Source of the DNA: Deltaproteobacteria bacterium GWC2_55_46
Lineage (GTDB): Bacteria; Desulfobacterota; GWC2-55-46
Direction: 5' to 3'
Length of the DNA: 64,000 nucleotides
NCBI GenBank assembly: GCA_001595385.3
Contig: LVEI03000001.1
Span: 2,075,501 to 2,139,500, forward strand
Within the stretch, counting starts at the first letter, position 1; each line of letters begins with the position of its first letter. Shown piece by piece: positions 15,791-25,771 of the stretch. The position numbers were made by a program, and so were the translations under genes. The notes below the pieces were generated by a model. That model was not told the origin of the DNA. It did not search any database and saw nothing but the letters and a program-made list of their open reading frames with translations.

Positions 15791-16294
15791 TCACGAGCCT
15801 CGGAGCTTTCGTATCCTGCCCTGTTTCCGTCGCTCCTCTTTAGGGGGCTTGCGGGAAGGGCCTTTTTTTCCGGGGCCGGAGCCCTCTTCCTCATCAAGCG
15901 GGTCAACGCCTTTCATATCCTGGTAAAGGGCGTCGTCAAGGAGTATCTGGAACTCATCCGAGGCAAGTACTACCGCCCCTTTTGCCCTGGCAAAGGAGGC
16001 CACATCCCTGTCGGATGTGACTACCGTGGCCCCGCCGCCCTTTTTCGCTACCAGCTCTTTTATGACCGAATCGGCATCCCGCCCGCATGAGAAGAGCACC
16101 TCGATCCCGGCTGGCCCCCGCTCCGGGTAGCTCATCGACGGGCCATCGAATACGACGGTAATACGCGCCTTTTTAAGCCTCTTGTAGGCGACCAGGCAAT
16201 CGATGAGGTATTCTCTTGCCTCTTCTATATCACCGAGCGTGCCGCTCCTCGACCCTATGAGGTTATAACCGTCTATCAGAAGGTGTACGGCCAT
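15791..16294 (-). CDS. NYN-domain (YacP-like) PIN-fold protein
   Basis: This 167-residue protein begins MAVHLLIDGYNLIGS, the signature of NYN/YacP nucleases. ITVVFDG, a DADSVIKELV block and VVTSDRDVASFA supply the conserved acidic residues of the PIN-like active site. The C-terminal 35 residues are very basic (KKGPSRKPPKEERRKQGR), which suggests RNA binding. In Firmicutes the related Rae1 cleaves mRNA on ribosomes. Here the substrate is unknown. The ATG at 16294 is chosen because the fold starts there. A GTG 15 bases upstream is possible. Confidence 0.88.
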   Translation of the reverse strand: MAVHLLIDGYNLIGSRSGTLGDIEEAREYLIDCLVAYKRLKKARITVVFDGPSMSYPERGPAGIEVLFSCGRDADSVIKELVAKKGGGATVVTSDRDVASFARAKGAVVLASDEFQILLDDALYQDMKGVDPLDEEEGSGPGKKGPSRKPPKEERRKQGRIRKLRGS

Positions 16295-16436
16295 TTGCTG
16301 ATTATACACAGAAAGCGGCGCGAGGTGAACCCCTTGCCATTGAGTAAAATCTATGCAGTTGAAAGCACCCGTTGCTTATTTTTTAAGCTTTAAGGGGCCT
16401 CTGGTAGTGGAAAACCGCCTGTTTTTCAAGAGGGAA

Positions 16437-16456
16437 TCCCGGCATGGATATTGCTA
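16437..16456 (+). promoter_or_regulatory. Sigma-54 promoter for glnB-glnA
   Basis: GGCATG (from 16441), four bases, and TTGCTA form a -24/-12 element: GG at 16441-16442 and GC at 16453-16454 are 12 bases apart, as required for sigma-54. It lies about 90 bases before the glnB start codon. Nitrogen-regulated transcription of glnBA through NtrC fits, but no clear NtrC site was recognised upstream. Confidence 0.72.
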
Positions 16457-16514
16457 AATATATTGTACACCTGTCTTATTAAAGGCTCTTTACAAGCGGG
16501 CTACCGTATGTTAG

Positions 16515-16886
<372 letters not shown>

Positions 16887-16981
16887 AGCCGTTGTAGCGC
16901 CGCCCCCGGGACGCTGCCGGATCGAGCCTGTTGTTTATTTTGAAAAGGAATTTTTCAGGAATATAAAAGGAGGGTATTGGG

Positions 16982-18394
16982 ATGACGCCGAAGGACGCAT
17001 TGAAGTTAGCACAGGAAAAAAACGCGAAGATGGTCGATTTCAAGTTCCTCGACTTTGTCGGTATCTGGCAGCATTTTTCCGTTCCGATAGGCGAGCTCTC
17101 GGAGGACATCTTCGAGGAAGGGCTCGGGTTTGACGGCTCCAGCATAAGGGGCTGGCAGCCGATACACGCAAGCGACATGCTCGTGATACCGGACCCGACG
17201 ACGGCCCTGATGGACCCGTTCCATGAGACCCCTTCCATGAGCCTCATATGCAATATCGTGGACCCGATAACCAAGGAGCCCTACTCCAGGGACCCGAGGA
17301 ACATCGCGCAGAAGGCCGAGGCGTTTCTTAAGTCCACCGGCATCGGCGACGTCGCCTACTTCGGCCCTGAGCCGGAGTTCTTCATATTCGACGATATCAG
17401 GTACAGCCAGGGGCCCAACCAGGGCTTCTATCACATAGATTCCGTCGAGGGCACCTGGAACACCGGCAGGGAAGAGTGCCCGAACCTCGGCTACAAGCCC
17501 AGGCATAAAGAAGGATACTTCCCCGTCCCCCCGACAGACAGCCAGGAGGACATCCGCTCCGAGATGAGCATGGTGATGGAATCTGTCGGCATCCGCGTCG
17601 AGAGGCAGCACCATGAGGTCGCCACCGCCGGACAGGCCGAGATTGACATGCGCTTCGACAGCCTCCTTAAGATGGGCGACAAGCTCATGTGGTTCAAGTA
17701 CATCGTCAAGAACGTCGCGAAGAGGTGGGGCAAGACAGTGACCTTCATGCCCAAGCCCATATTCGGCGACAACGGCAGCGGCATGCACGTCCATCAGTCG
17801 ATATGGAAGGGCGGCAAGCCCCTTTTCGCCGGCAACGAATACGGCGGAATGAGCCAGCTCGCCCTTTACTACATAGGCGGTATCTTGAAGCACGCCAGGG
17901 CCCTGAACGCATTCTGCAACCCGGGCACCAACTCCTACAGGAGGCTCGTGCCAGGCTTTGAGGCGCCCATAAACCTCGCCTACTCATCGAGGAACCGTTC
18001 CGCGTCGATCAGGATACCGATGTACTCGCCCTCACCGAAGGCGAAGAGGATCGAGGTCAGGTTCCCGGACCCGTCCTGCAACGGATACCTCGCCTTCGCC
18101 GCCATGCTCATGGCCGGGCTCGACGGCATACAGAACAAGATAGACCCGGGCAAGCCGCTCGATAAGGACATCTACGGGCTTTCGCCCGAGGAGCTTTCCA
18201 AGGTGCCTTCAGCCTGCGGCTCACTCGAAGAGGCGCTTCAGGCGCTTCAGAAGGACCACGAGTTCCTCCTGAAGGGCGATGTCTTTACGCAAGACGTCAT
18301 CGACACCTGGATAGAGTACAAGAAGAAGGCCGAGCTTGACCCGATAAGGCTCCGTCCGGTGCCTTATGAGTTTGCCCTCTACTACGACTGCTAA
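16982..18394 (+). CDS. glnA: Glutamine synthetase type I (beta)
   Basis: This 470-residue enzyme condenses ammonia and glutamate. Visible signatures are the N-terminal beta-grasp with [13 protein letters not shown], the metal-binding [11 protein letters not shown], the ATP-binding [16 protein letters not shown] and the substrate-binding [13 protein letters not shown]. The adenylylation loop DIYGLSPEE places a Tyr where E. coli has Tyr397. The length (470) and the adenylylation site indicate the GSI-beta class controlled by GlnE. The gene follows glnB and ends in a strong terminator. Confidence 0.97.
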   Translation: MTPKDALKLAQEKNAKMVDFKFLDFVGIWQHFSVPIGELSEDIFEEGLGFDGSSIRGWQPIHASDMLVIPDPTTALMDPFHETPSMSLICNIVDPITKEPYSRDPRNIAQKAEAFLKSTGIGDVAYFGPEPEFFIFDDIRYSQGPNQGFYHIDSVEGTWNTGREECPNLGYKPRHKEGYFPVPPTDSQEDIRSEMSMVMESVGIRVERQHHEVATAGQAEIDMRFDSLLKMGDKLMWFKYIVKNVAKRWGKTVTFMPKPIFGDNGSGMHVHQSIWKGGKPLFAGNEYGGMSQLALYYIGGILKHARALNAFCNPGTNSYRRLVPGFEAPINLAYSSRNRSASIRIPMYSPSPKAKRIEVRFPDPSCNGYLAFAAMLMAGLDGIQNKIDPGKPLDKDIYGLSPEELSKVPSACGSLEEALQALQKDHEFLLKGDVFTQDVIDTWIEYKKKAELDPIRLRPVPYEFALYYDC

Positions 18395-18410
18395 GTTTCA
18401 AGGGAAATGA

Positions 18411-18448
18411 AAAAAAAGCCCCGCGATTTAACATCGCGGGGCTTTTTT
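18411..18448 (+). terminator. Rho-independent terminator after glnA
   Basis: A ten-base-pair stem GCCCCGCGAT / ATCGCGGGGC is flanked by an A-run on the left and a T-run on the right, so it can work in both directions. Confidence 0.92.
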
Positions 18449-18458
18449 ATTTTGCGGG

Positions 18459-18640
18459 CAGGCTGTTCCAAAAGTCCCTAAAAGGGAGCGAAGCAACCGA
18501 AGAATCTCGTAACTTGCTAATTTTCAAAGGCGAGATTCTTATCTCGCCCCATCCATGGGGCTTGACCCTGACGGGGCTGCCTCGCTTTTGGCTCGGCATT
18601 CAATTTTGCTATCCCGCAAAAATTGTCGCTTTGCTCAGAA
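18459..18640. repeat. Non-coding degenerate repeat-like region
   Basis: This stretch between glnA and the secreted-protein gene has no credible gene. It contains an inverted pair AAGAATCTCG (18500-18509) / CGAGATTCTT (18531-18540) and then GCTTTGCTCAGAATGAC. I recognise this composition from degenerate intergenic repeats in many environmental genomes. A 66-codon open frame across it has no ribosome binding site and no protein-like composition. Confidence 0.45.
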
Positions 18641-18677
18641 TGACTGCCAAGGTTGGTTTTTTTAACAACTCAAAACA

Positions 18678-19196
18678 TCAGTCGTCGTGCCTGCCCCTGC
18701 CCTGTCCGGGATGATCCTTCCTGTGCTCCTGCTTGTGCTCCCGCCTTTCTTCTTTCATCTCTCGCTTCATCTCGTGCCTTGCCTTATCCCACCTGCGTTC
18801 CTTTTCCCATTGACGCCAGTTCTTCTTGAGCTGTCCGTAGGGTATCCTGTCATGTCCCGGAGGGATATCGCGCCACCTTGGGGGGATCCTCAGGAGCGGG
18901 CCAGGGACCTTGCGGGCATCGATGACTATCCAGGGGTCGCCGAACTCTACCGCCCTGTACCATCTGCCGTGGTGGGGGCGCCACCAGTAGCCGCCGAAGA
19001 AGAAGACGTCGATATTGATGACGTCAGGGGCGAAGTAGATGTACGTGCCGGGGATGACTACCACGCTCGGAGGGGCCGCAATCCCTATTACGGGCAGGTT
19101 TATCCCTATGTTCACGTTCACTTCCGCTTTTGCGGGGCTCGAGGCCAGGAAGACGGCAGCCGCCGCGGCCGCAAGGAATAAAAAGGCTTTCTTCAT
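18678..19196 (-). CDS. Secreted protein with Tyr/Trp-rich core and charged tail, unknown function
   Basis: This 172-residue protein has a clear signal peptide (MKKAFLFLAAAAAAVFLA, cleavage near SPAKA). The mature part has a beta-rich segment (VVVIPGTYIYFAPD), an aromatic stretch FFFGGYWWRPHHGRWYRA and a C-terminal tail of about 50 residues dominated by Lys, Arg, His and Glu. The WWRPHHGRWYRA pattern recalls YXWXXGXW-type periplasmic proteins. Its role is unknown. The ATG at 19196 follows GAGGAGG at about seven bases. The gene is divergent from the large kinase at 19353. Confidence 0.75.
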   Translation of the reverse strand: MKKAFLFLAAAAAAVFLASSPAKAEVNVNIGINLPVIGIAAPPSVVVIPGTYIYFAPDVINIDVFFFGGYWWRPHHGRWYRAVEFGDPWIVIDARKVPGPLLRIPPRWRDIPPGHDRIPYGQLKKNWRQWEKERRWDKARHEMKREMKEERREHKQEHRKDHPGQGRGRHDD

Positions 19197-19283
19197 CAAC
19201 GTCCCTCCTCTATTTTTTAACAATTATATATCAAAATACCAGTGCTGTTGAGTATAAATCTGTGCCAAAAGATACAGCCGCGA

Positions 19284-19311
19284 TTGACAACCTAAGCTCT
19301 TACAGTAGACT
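19284..19311 (+). promoter_or_regulatory. Possible promoter of the kinase gene at 19353
   Basis: TTGACA (19284-19289) and TAGACT (19306-19311, four of six -10 matches) are 16 bases apart, 41 bases before the ATG. Confidence 0.4.
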
Positions 19312-19352
19312 CGAAAAATGGCTCAATTTGATTGTGTGTAAAAGGGAAGAAA

Positions 19353-22300
19353 ATGGTAACCCACGGGATATCCCTTGTACATAAGGTCATTATAGCATTT
19401 CTTCTGGTCCTCCTGCCTATCCTCATCGCCATAGGCTTGATCTTTATCCATAACAGGGACTTCCTCGAAAGCCAGCTTTTGAGCAACCTCGAGCGTTTGG
19501 CCGATGAGAGGGAGGCGTACGTGCTCCTGTATATCGAGATGACCAGGAACAGGATACTGGACTTCTCTAGCGATGATTTCATAGTAAGGACCCTCGAGGA
19601 CGCCCCCATGGACCAGGAAAGGGCAGGACGCCTTCTTGGCGATTATATGAAGAGGTACAAGCTCCCGCTCCTGCGGAAGATGTACCGTCTCAACATAATC
19701 ACCGGAAATGACGGGATGGTCGTCGCCTCTACCGCCCCGGGGTTTGTCGGCAAGGACTACTCGAAGGAGGAGTTTTTCCTTAAGGGCAAAAAGGGGCCGT
19801 CCGTGGTCGAGGTGACCCGCGGGATGATGGGAGGGCCGGAGATCGCCGTATCGGCGCCTATCTACGGCAGGGGAAACGGGGGAGATGTCATCGGGGTCAT
19901 CACCGGCTTTACGGAGCTTTCGACATTCGGAGAGTTCTTCACCGGCGAGTACATAAGAGAGATCGGGGCGCTTTCGTGGGGTACTATATATCAGTGGAAG
20001 ACCATGGAGGTTTACCTCGTGAACAGGGACAAGCTCATGCTGACCGAATCGAGGTTCATACCCAACGCGGTCCTCAGGCAAATGGTCGATACCCTTCCTG
20101 TAAGGGCCTGCATCGGCGAGACCAGAGAGGTCACCGGCATCTACAGGGATTACAGGGGCGAGGAGGTTGCCGGCGCCTCCATGTGCATCCCAACGCTCGG
20201 CTGGACGCTCGCTGTCGAGGTAGATACCAGTGAAGTCTTTGAGCCTTTACGGCAGATCCGTAACTACACCATCATCCTTGTTGCCACCGTCTTTTTGTTC
20301 ACGGGCGCGCTTGTGCTCTTTGTTCTCAAGATAATAGTGGCCCAGTTGAGGTCCCTTGTGAAAGGGGCAAGGGCTGTGGCTGAAGGGAGCTATGATGTAA
20401 GCGTCCCTGTAAGGACAAGTGATGAGATAGGGGCGCTTGCGGGTAGCTTCAACGAGATGGCAAGAAGTATTAAAGAGAGGAACGCCGAGCTTGAAAAGGA
20501 AAGGTCGATCCTCGCCAACGCCCAGAGGATAGCGCACCTGGGGAGCTGGGAATGGGACATCGTGTACGACCTGCTCTATTGGTCTCAGGAGACGTACAGG
20601 ATATTCGGGCTTTCTCCTGATCTGCCAAGTCTTACATATCAGCTTTTTTTGGAGTTCGTGCACCCTGATGACAAAGACCGGGTCAGGAACAGGGTGGACG
20701 AGGCCCTTTACGAGAGGAAACCTTATTCGGTAGAGCACAGGATAATCAGGAACGACGGGGGCGAGAGGACCGTCTATGAGGAGGCCGAGGTCGTCTATGA
20801 CGGGAACGGGACGCCGGTAAGGATGTCCGGTACCGTGCAGGACATTACCGAGCGCAGGCTCGCCGAGCGGGCCCTTGGGGAGAGCGAGCTCCGCTACAGG
20901 ACCCTTATCGATAACATGCTTGAAGGGATAATGGTGGTGGATAATCAGGATGCGATCATATTCTTAAACCCCAACATGGCGGCGATGCTCGGCTACACCA
21001 TACAGGAGATGATGGGCAGGCCGCTATTTGATTTTATGAGTGAGGAAGAGGCAGAGAGGGCTCGGATAAGGCTTGAGCGGAGAAGGAGGGGCATAAGGGA
21101 GCAGTTTGACGCCGAGTTCTTGAGAAAGGACGGGACCCTGGTCTATGCCGCTGTCGCCGCCGCGCCCATGATGGAGGGTGGAAAATACATGGGTGCGATA
21201 GCCGGAATAATAGATATAACCGAAAGGCGCAAGGCTGAGGAGGCTGTGAGGGAGAGCGAGGAGAGGCTACGGGCCATACTTGATAATATGGGGAACCCGG
21301 TCTACATGCGGGACATAGAAGGGAGGCTGATATTCGTAAACAATATAGTCCTAAAGATGGTGGGCGCCAAGGCCAAGGAGGAGCTTTACGGTAAGACGAT
21401 CTTCGATCTCTTTGCGCCCGAGGTCGCAAGTGACCTCCAGCGGACCGACCTGGAGGCTATGGCCGCTGAGGGGCCGCTTCAGGTCGAGGAGAAGGTCCCT
21501 TTCCATGATGACGGGGTGCACGACCTTATTACCATGAAATTCGCCTTGAAAGACTCGAAGGGGGATAAGTACGCCCTATGCGGCGTGGTAACCGATATCA
21601 CCTCCCTTAAGCGCGCCGAGGATGCCTTGAGGAAGAGCGAACAGGGCTTGAGGGAGGCGCAAAGGATCGCCCACATAGGGAGCTGGGAATGGGACATTAT
21701 AAATAAGCATGTAGACTGCTCTGAAGAGGTCTATATGATATTCGGCTGGCCAAAGGACGAGCCCCCTTCATACGAGAACCTTATCTACTCCATCCATCCA
21801 GACGACAGGAGCAGGGTAAGAATGGCGGTCATGGAGGTCCTCAAGGGGGAGCGTTTCGCCATCGACAGCAGGATAATGAGGCCGGACGGGAGCGGGCGCA
21901 GAGCCTACCTCCAGGGCGAGCTCTTAAGGGACCCTTCGGGCAACCCTCTTCGCATGATAGGGACGGTCCAGGACATAACCGAACGGAAGATGGCGGAGGA
22001 TGAGGTCATTAAGCTGTCGCGAGAGCTTGAGAAGAGGGTCGAGGAGAGGACGATGGAGCTAAAAAAGGCCATGGAAGGGCTTGCGGCCGCAAACAGGGAG
22101 ATAGAGACCTTCACCTACACGGTAGCGCATGATCTCCGTTCGCCGCTCCGGCTCATAGACGGCTTCAGCATGCTGCTGCTGAAAAAACAGAAAGAGAGGC
22201 TCGACCATGACGGGCAGGACCAGCTCGACCGGATAAGGGGCGCGGTCAAGCGCATGGGACAGCTCATAGAGGACCTCCTTAATCTCTCGTACGTGATGAG

Positions 22301-22769
22301 GGCCGAGGTCTCCTGCGAAAAAGTGGACCTGAGCGCGCTTGTCTGGGCGATAACATCCGACCTCATGAAGGCCTCGCCAGAGCGGGCCGTGAAGCTCAAG
22401 GTCGAGGAAGGGCTCGTTGCCAGAGGTGATAAGAAGCTCCTCCGTATGGTGCTGGAAAATATCCTTGGGAACGCCTGGAAGTTCACCTCCAAGACCCCGG
22501 AGGCTCTTATCGACTTCTGCGCGGCAGGCCAGGAGAACGGGAAAGAGGTCTTCCGTGTCTCTGACAACGGGGTGGGCTTCGACATGAGGATGGCCGAAAA
22601 GCTCTTTCAGCCCTTCCAGAGGCTCCACACGGATGAAGAGTTCCCGGGCACAGGCGTAGGGCTTGCCACCGTGCAGAGGATAATCAACAGGCACGGGGGC
22701 AGGATTTGGGCTGAGAGCGAGCCCGGCAGGGGCGCTACCTTTTTCTTCACCCTCGAAAGGGAGAGATGA
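19353..22769 (+). CDS. Membrane sensor histidine kinase with Cache-like, HAMP and four PAS domains
   Basis: The protein has 1138 residues. A first membrane helix (about 8-32) and a second (about 302-328) flank a Cache-like periplasmic sensor of about 270 residues. HAMP follows (about 329-380), then four PAS/PAC units (about 390-510, 515-640, 645-765, 765-885). After a coiled coil comes a HisKA with His in VAHDLRSPLRLID, then an ATPase domain with ENILGNAWKF, DNGVGFDM and GTGVGLATVQRI, of the phytochrome-kinase type. The sensor contains VRAC and ASMCIPTLGW, a Cys pair also found in the kinase at 56804. The ATG at 19353 follows AGGGA. Its stop overlaps the next response regulator, its likely partner. 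Confidence 0.92.
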   Translation: MVTHGISLVHKVIIAFLLVLLPILIAIGLIFIHNRDFLESQLLSNLERLADEREAYVLLYIEMTRNRILDFSSDDFIVRTLEDAPMDQERAGRLLGDYMKRYKLPLLRKMYRLNIITGNDGMVVASTAPGFVGKDYSKEEFFLKGKKGPSVVEVTRGMMGGPEIAVSAPIYGRGNGGDVIGVITGFTELSTFGEFFTGEYIREIGALSWGTIYQWKTMEVYLVNRDKLMLTESRFIPNAVLRQMVDTLPVRACIGETREVTGIYRDYRGEEVAGASMCIPTLGWTLAVEVDTSEVFEPLRQIRNYTIILVATVFLFTGALVLFVLKIIVAQLRSLVKGARAVAEGSYDVSVPVRTSDEIGALAGSFNEMARSIKERNAELEKERSILANAQRIAHLGSWEWDIVYDLLYWSQETYRIFGLSPDLPSLTYQLFLEFVHPDDKDRVRNRVDEALYERKPYSVEHRIIRNDGGERTVYEEAEVVYDGNGTPVRMSGTVQDITERRLAERALGESELRYRTLIDNMLEGIMVVDNQDAIIFLNPNMAAMLGYTIQEMMGRPLFDFMSEEEAERARIRLERRRRGIREQFDAEFLRKDGTLVYAAVAAAPMMEGGKYMGAIAGIIDITERRKAEEAVRESEERLRAILDNMGNPVYMRDIEGRLIFVNNIVLKMVGAKAKEELYGKTIFDLFAPEVASDLQRTDLEAMAAEGPLQVEEKVPFHDDGVHDLITMKFALKDSKGDKYALCGVVTDITSLKRAEDALRKSEQGLREAQRIAHIGSWEWDIINKHVDCSEEVYMIFGWPKDEPPSYENLIYSIHPDDRSRVRMAVMEVLKGERFAIDSRIMRPDGSGRRAYLQGELLRDPSGNPLRMIGTVQDITERKMAEDEVIKLSRELEKRVEERTMELKKAMEGLAAANREIETFTYTVAHDLRSPLRLIDGFSMLLLKKQKERLDHDGQDQLDRIRGAVKRMGQLIEDLLNLSYVMRAEVSCEKVDLSALVWAITSDLMKASPERAVKLKVEEGLVARGDKKLLRMVLENILGNAWKFTSKTPEALIDFCAAGQENGKEVFRVSDNGVGFDMRMAEKLFQPFQRLHTDEEFPGTGVGLATVQRIINRHGGRIWAESEPGRGATFFFTLERER

Positions 22770-23206
22770 CAATGGGCAAGACCATACTTCTGGTAGAGGA
22801 CAGCGCCGAGGCGGTCGAGCTTACCAGATACGCGTTTTCAGAATGCGCCAGGGGAGTCCAGGTCGTTGTGGCTTCTGACGGGCAGGAGGCTCTCGATTGG
22901 CTGACCGGCACCGGCAAGTATGAGGGCAGGAACGCGGATGAAAGGCCTGACCTGGTGCTGCTCGATCTGAAGCTCCCGAAGGTGAGCGGCTTTGAGGTGC
23001 TTGAAAGGATGCGAAATGACAAGCGCACGAGGGTCGTGCCTGTGGTGATGCTGACGGTATCGAGGCTTAAAAGCGATATAGAAAGAGCGTACGGGCTGGG
23101 GGCGAACAGCTACCTTGTGAAGCCGCTGGAGTTCGAAAAATATTCGGAGCTGGTATTCAGGCTCTGCGATTGCTGGCTTTACATGAACGAGCGCCCTTAT
23201 CCCTGA
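22766..23206 (+). CDS. Single-domain response regulator (Rcp1-like)
   Basis: This 146-residue protein is a receiver only, with the acidic pair in LLVEDSAEA, phosphoacceptor in LVLLDLKLPKVSG, Thr in MLTVS and Lys in YLVKPLEF. The extended spacing before the Asp (TGTGKYEGRNADERPD) is typical of Rcp1-type regulators that serve phytochrome-like kinases. Its ATG overlaps the stop of the upstream kinase by four bases, so it is almost certainly that kinase's phosphorylation target. The 3' end overlaps the convergent heptose gene by ten bases. Confidence 0.92.
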   Translation: MTMGKTILLVEDSAEAVELTRYAFSECARGVQVVVASDGQEALDWLTGTGKYEGRNADERPDLVLLDLKLPKVSGFEVLERMRNDKRTRVVPVVMLTVSRLKSDIERAYGLGANSYLVKPLEFEKYSELVFRLCDCWLYMNERPYP

Positions 23207-23688
23207 CCGCGGCCTTTGTGAAGTTCCAATATCCTGCGTATTATGTTGGTGGTGGACCTGCCCTTGAGTAAGGTTATGCGGGCGACCTTCCCGCCGTTCT
23301 TCCTGACCGACTCCCCGCCCACTATCTCCTTCGCGGCCCAGTCAGCCCCCTTGGCGAGCACGTCCGGCCTTATCGCCTCGATGAGCTTAACCGGGGTGCT
23401 GTCGTTAAAGACCACGACGTAATCGACGCATTCGAGGGCAGAGAGCACCTCTGAGCGTTCTTTGCCCGGGACTATCGGCCTCTGGTCGCCTTTTATAGAG
23501 CGTACCGACGAGTCGCTGTTGAGGCCGACAACGAGGATGTCGCCTAAAGAGCGCGCCTTTTTAAGGTACCTTACGTGGCCGGCGTGCAGTATGTCGAAGC
23601 ACCCGTTGGTGAAGACGACCTTCTTCTTTTTTTTCCTCAGGGCCTTAAGCTCAGGCATGAGCCCTTTAAGAGATATTACCTTCCCCAT
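23197..23688 (-). CDS. rfaE2: D-beta-D-heptose 1-phosphate adenylyltransferase (HldE C-domain type)
   Basis: The 163-residue protein is a stand-alone cytidylyltransferase-fold enzyme that makes ADP-heptose for lipopolysaccharide core. It contains VVFTNGCFDILHAGHVRYL with the HxGH motif, LVVGLNSDSSVRSIKG, RPIVPGKERSEVLSALE and the nucleotide-binding RSTTNIIRRI. In E. coli this domain is fused to the kinase HldE-N, but here it is separate. The ATG at 23688 follows GGAG. An in-frame start nine codons upstream lacks support. comF lies 23 bases upstream on the same strand. Confidence 0.93.
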   Translation of the reverse strand: MGKVISLKGLMPELKALRKKKKKVVFTNGCFDILHAGHVRYLKKARSLGDILVVGLNSDSSVRSIKGDQRPIVPGKERSEVLSALECVDYVVVFNDSTPVKLIEAIRPDVLAKGADWAAKEIVGGESVRKNGGKVARITLLKGRSTTNIIRRILELHKGRGQG

Positions 23689-23711
23689 TTTTTCTCCATG
23701 ATTCGAAATTA

Positions 23712-24419
23712 TCACACCTTGAGCGCCCTCGCAAGTGTAAGGGCGGCAACTGTAGCCCCGTCCTTTTTAAGGGCCCTGGCGCATTCCATGACCGTGGCGC
23801 CGGTAGTGTATACGTCATCGACGAGTAGTACCGTCTTCCCGTTGAATGCCCCGGGGGCGATTACGCCAAAGGCTCCGGCGACGTTTTTTTTACGTTCTTC
23901 TGCCGTGAGGCTCGACTGCTGTTCGGTCTGCCTTACCCTCCTGAGGGAGGCGTAGTCCACAGGCGCGTTCAATATCTTTGAAAGCTCGCGGCTTAGCAGG
24001 AGCGACTGGTTGAAGCCGCGCTCTCTGAGCCTGCCCGGGTGAAGAGGGACCGGCACTATCACATGGGGGACGAGCGGAGGCAAGGCTCCGGCGGCAAGCC
24101 TGCCGAGCGGGCGGGCGAGGTTTACCTCTCCAGAGTACTTGAACCTGTGCACGGCATCGAGCACCGCGCCGCCGTAGGCAAGGGCGCTTCGCGCTGACGT
24201 GAAAGGCGGGGTCCGGGTAAGACAGATGCCGCACGCGTGGTCAGGGCCGCTTGAGTCGGGGAAGGGCTCGCCGCAGATCGTGCACAAAGGCGAGCTTATC
24301 TTTTTTTCAACGAGGCTCAGGTCGCAATCCGCGCAAAGCCCTGAGGCTATCGCGTCAGAGCCGCAAAGGAGGCATACGCGGGGGAGTATTATGTCGAGAA
24401 GGGTGGCGAGCATGGCCAT
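23712..24419 (-). CDS. comF: ComF family phosphoribosyltransferase-like protein
   Basis: This 235-residue protein has an N-terminal zinc finger with paired CxxC motifs (CLLCGSD...LCADC and CTICGEP...CGIC). A phosphoribosyltransferase-like domain follows, with VPVPLHPGRLRERGFNQS and the PRPP loop VLLVDDVYTTGAT. The family (ComF/GntX) is linked to DNA uptake or scavenging, but its exact reaction is not settled. The start is ATG at 24419 or at 24413, with no strong ribosome binding site. Confidence 0.93.
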   Translation of the reverse strand: MAMLATLLDIILPRVCLLCGSDAIASGLCADCDLSLVEKKISSPLCTICGEPFPDSSGPDHACGICLTRTPPFTSARSALAYGGAVLDAVHRFKYSGEVNLARPLGRLAAGALPPLVPHVIVPVPLHPGRLRERGFNQSLLLSRELSKILNAPVDYASLRRVRQTEQQSSLTAEERKKNVAGAFGVIAPGAFNGKTVLLVDDVYTTGATVMECARALKKDGATVAALTLARALKV

Positions 24420-24544
24420 GCTTTTTTTGTCAAGCTAAAGCCGCGAATCCCTAAAGAGCCTGGGCTGTAGGCGCCGCTGTCGTTATTTTGAATTGTCCGG
24501 GTCAGCTGCTTGCAGACCGATTCTGCCATTTCAGGAGGCGGAGT

Positions 24545-25771
24545 TCAACATTTCTCAAGGGCGGGTATGAAGACGTGGAAGGCTGTGCCATGGGGGTCGC
24601 TCTCGACCTTTATATAGCCCCTGTGCTCTTTCACTATGCCGGCCGTTATGGAAAGGCCAAGGCCGGTCCCCTTGCCCGCCTCCTTGGTGGTGACGAACGG
24701 GTCGAATATCCTGTCGATTATCTCCCTCGGTATCCCTGTGCCGGTGTCCTCTACGGTGAGCACTGCGTACCTTTTGCCGTCGCGCTCCGAGGTGAGGCTC
24801 ATGACCTTGAGCACGCCGCCATCCGGCATGGCGTCTCTTGCGTTAGTGACGAGGTTTATTATCACCTGTTCGAGCCTGGTCTGGTTCCCGGCTATCCCGG
24901 GCACCGGAGCAAGGTCGATGACTGTATCTATGGAATGAGCGATGAGCATCTCTTTGAGGATAAGGAAGGCGTCCCGCACTACTGAGTTAAGATCAACAGG
25001 CTCAAAGGCCGGGGGCGTGACTCTGGTGAATACCCTCAAGTGCTTGACGATGGCCTCCATCTTTCTCGCGGCCTCCGATATGAGGTTCACCTTCTCAAAG
25101 GCCAGCGCGCCAGCTTCACCCGCGGTCATCGAACGGAGCATCCCCTGCGAAACGCCCCGGATGACCGTGAGGGGCTGGGCTACCTCGTGAGCGAGGCTTG
25201 CCGCGAGCTCTCCCAGCGCGGTCATCTTGCTCGACTGCATCAGCTGCATCTGCGTCTCGCTCAGTTTCTGCAGCGCCCCCTTTAGCTCGCTTTCGCTCCT
25301 GTCGAGGTCGCTTATCATCCTGAAGACCCCTTCCCTGAAGTCCTCGAGGTATCTCTGGCGGGTAGTGAGCTCCGCCCTTGCCGCCACAAGGGAGTCGGCA
25401 AGCTCCTTTTCCCTTTCAAGGGGATGGAAGATGATGAGTACCGCTCCTGATGAAGAGGAGGCGCAAGCCCTGACCAGTACCTTGCCGCCGTCTTTCGTGA
25501 AGAGCCATGTCTCCGATACACCTTCCGGAAAAGGTCTGCCGTCCCCGGCGATGAGGCCCAGGGGCATGCGGCTGAGTTCGCGGCTGCAGTAGCCGGTAAG
25601 CTCACGGAGCCCCGCGCTTGCCCGGAGTATCTTCCCGCTATTGTCCGCTATTATGGCGGGCATGGCTGAAAGAGTTACCGCCTCCGGAAAAGCCCCGCCT
25701 TCTTCAAGGCAGGGCCCTGCCTTAGCCGGGGAACTCCCTTTTGATCTCGTGCTCTTCCTTGAGTTGAACAA
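24545..25771 (-). CDS. PAS histidine kinase, partner of the upstream membrane PAS protein
   Basis: The 408-residue soluble protein has a PAS domain (about 33-115), a coiled coil (about 115-175), HisKA with His in [15 protein letters not shown] and an HATPase domain ([33 protein letters not shown]). All kinase boxes are intact. The most likely start is TTG at 25771, which overlaps the end of the upstream gene by 50 bases and has GGGAGAG just before it. The first ATG in frame (25663) would cut into the PAS domain. The long overlap suggests coupled translation with the membrane protein at 25722-26447. Confidence 0.85.
   Translation of the reverse strand: MFNSRKSTRSKGSSPAKAGPCLEEGGAFPEAVTLSAMPAIIADNSGKILRASAGLRELTGYCSRELSRMPLGLIAGDGRPFPEGVSETWLFTKDGGKVLVRACASSSSGAVLIIFHPLEREKELADSLVAARAELTTRQRYLEDFREGVFRMISDLDRSESELKGALQKLSETQMQLMQSSKMTALGELAASLAHEVAQPLTVIRGVSQGMLRSMTAGEAGALAFEKVNLISEAARKMEAIVKHLRVFTRVTPPAFEPVDLNSVVRDAFLILKEMLIAHSIDTVIDLAPVPGIAGNQTRLEQVIINLVTNARDAMPDGGVLKVMSLTSERDGKRYAVLTVEDTGTGIPREIIDRIFDPFVTTKEAGKGTGLGLSITAGIVKEHRGYIKVESDPHGTAFHVFIPALEKC

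Noticed and set aside
18514-18714. 66-codon open frame after glnA
   Set aside because: It has no ribosome binding site, lies in a degenerate repeat and overlaps the end of the secreted-protein gene on the other strand.
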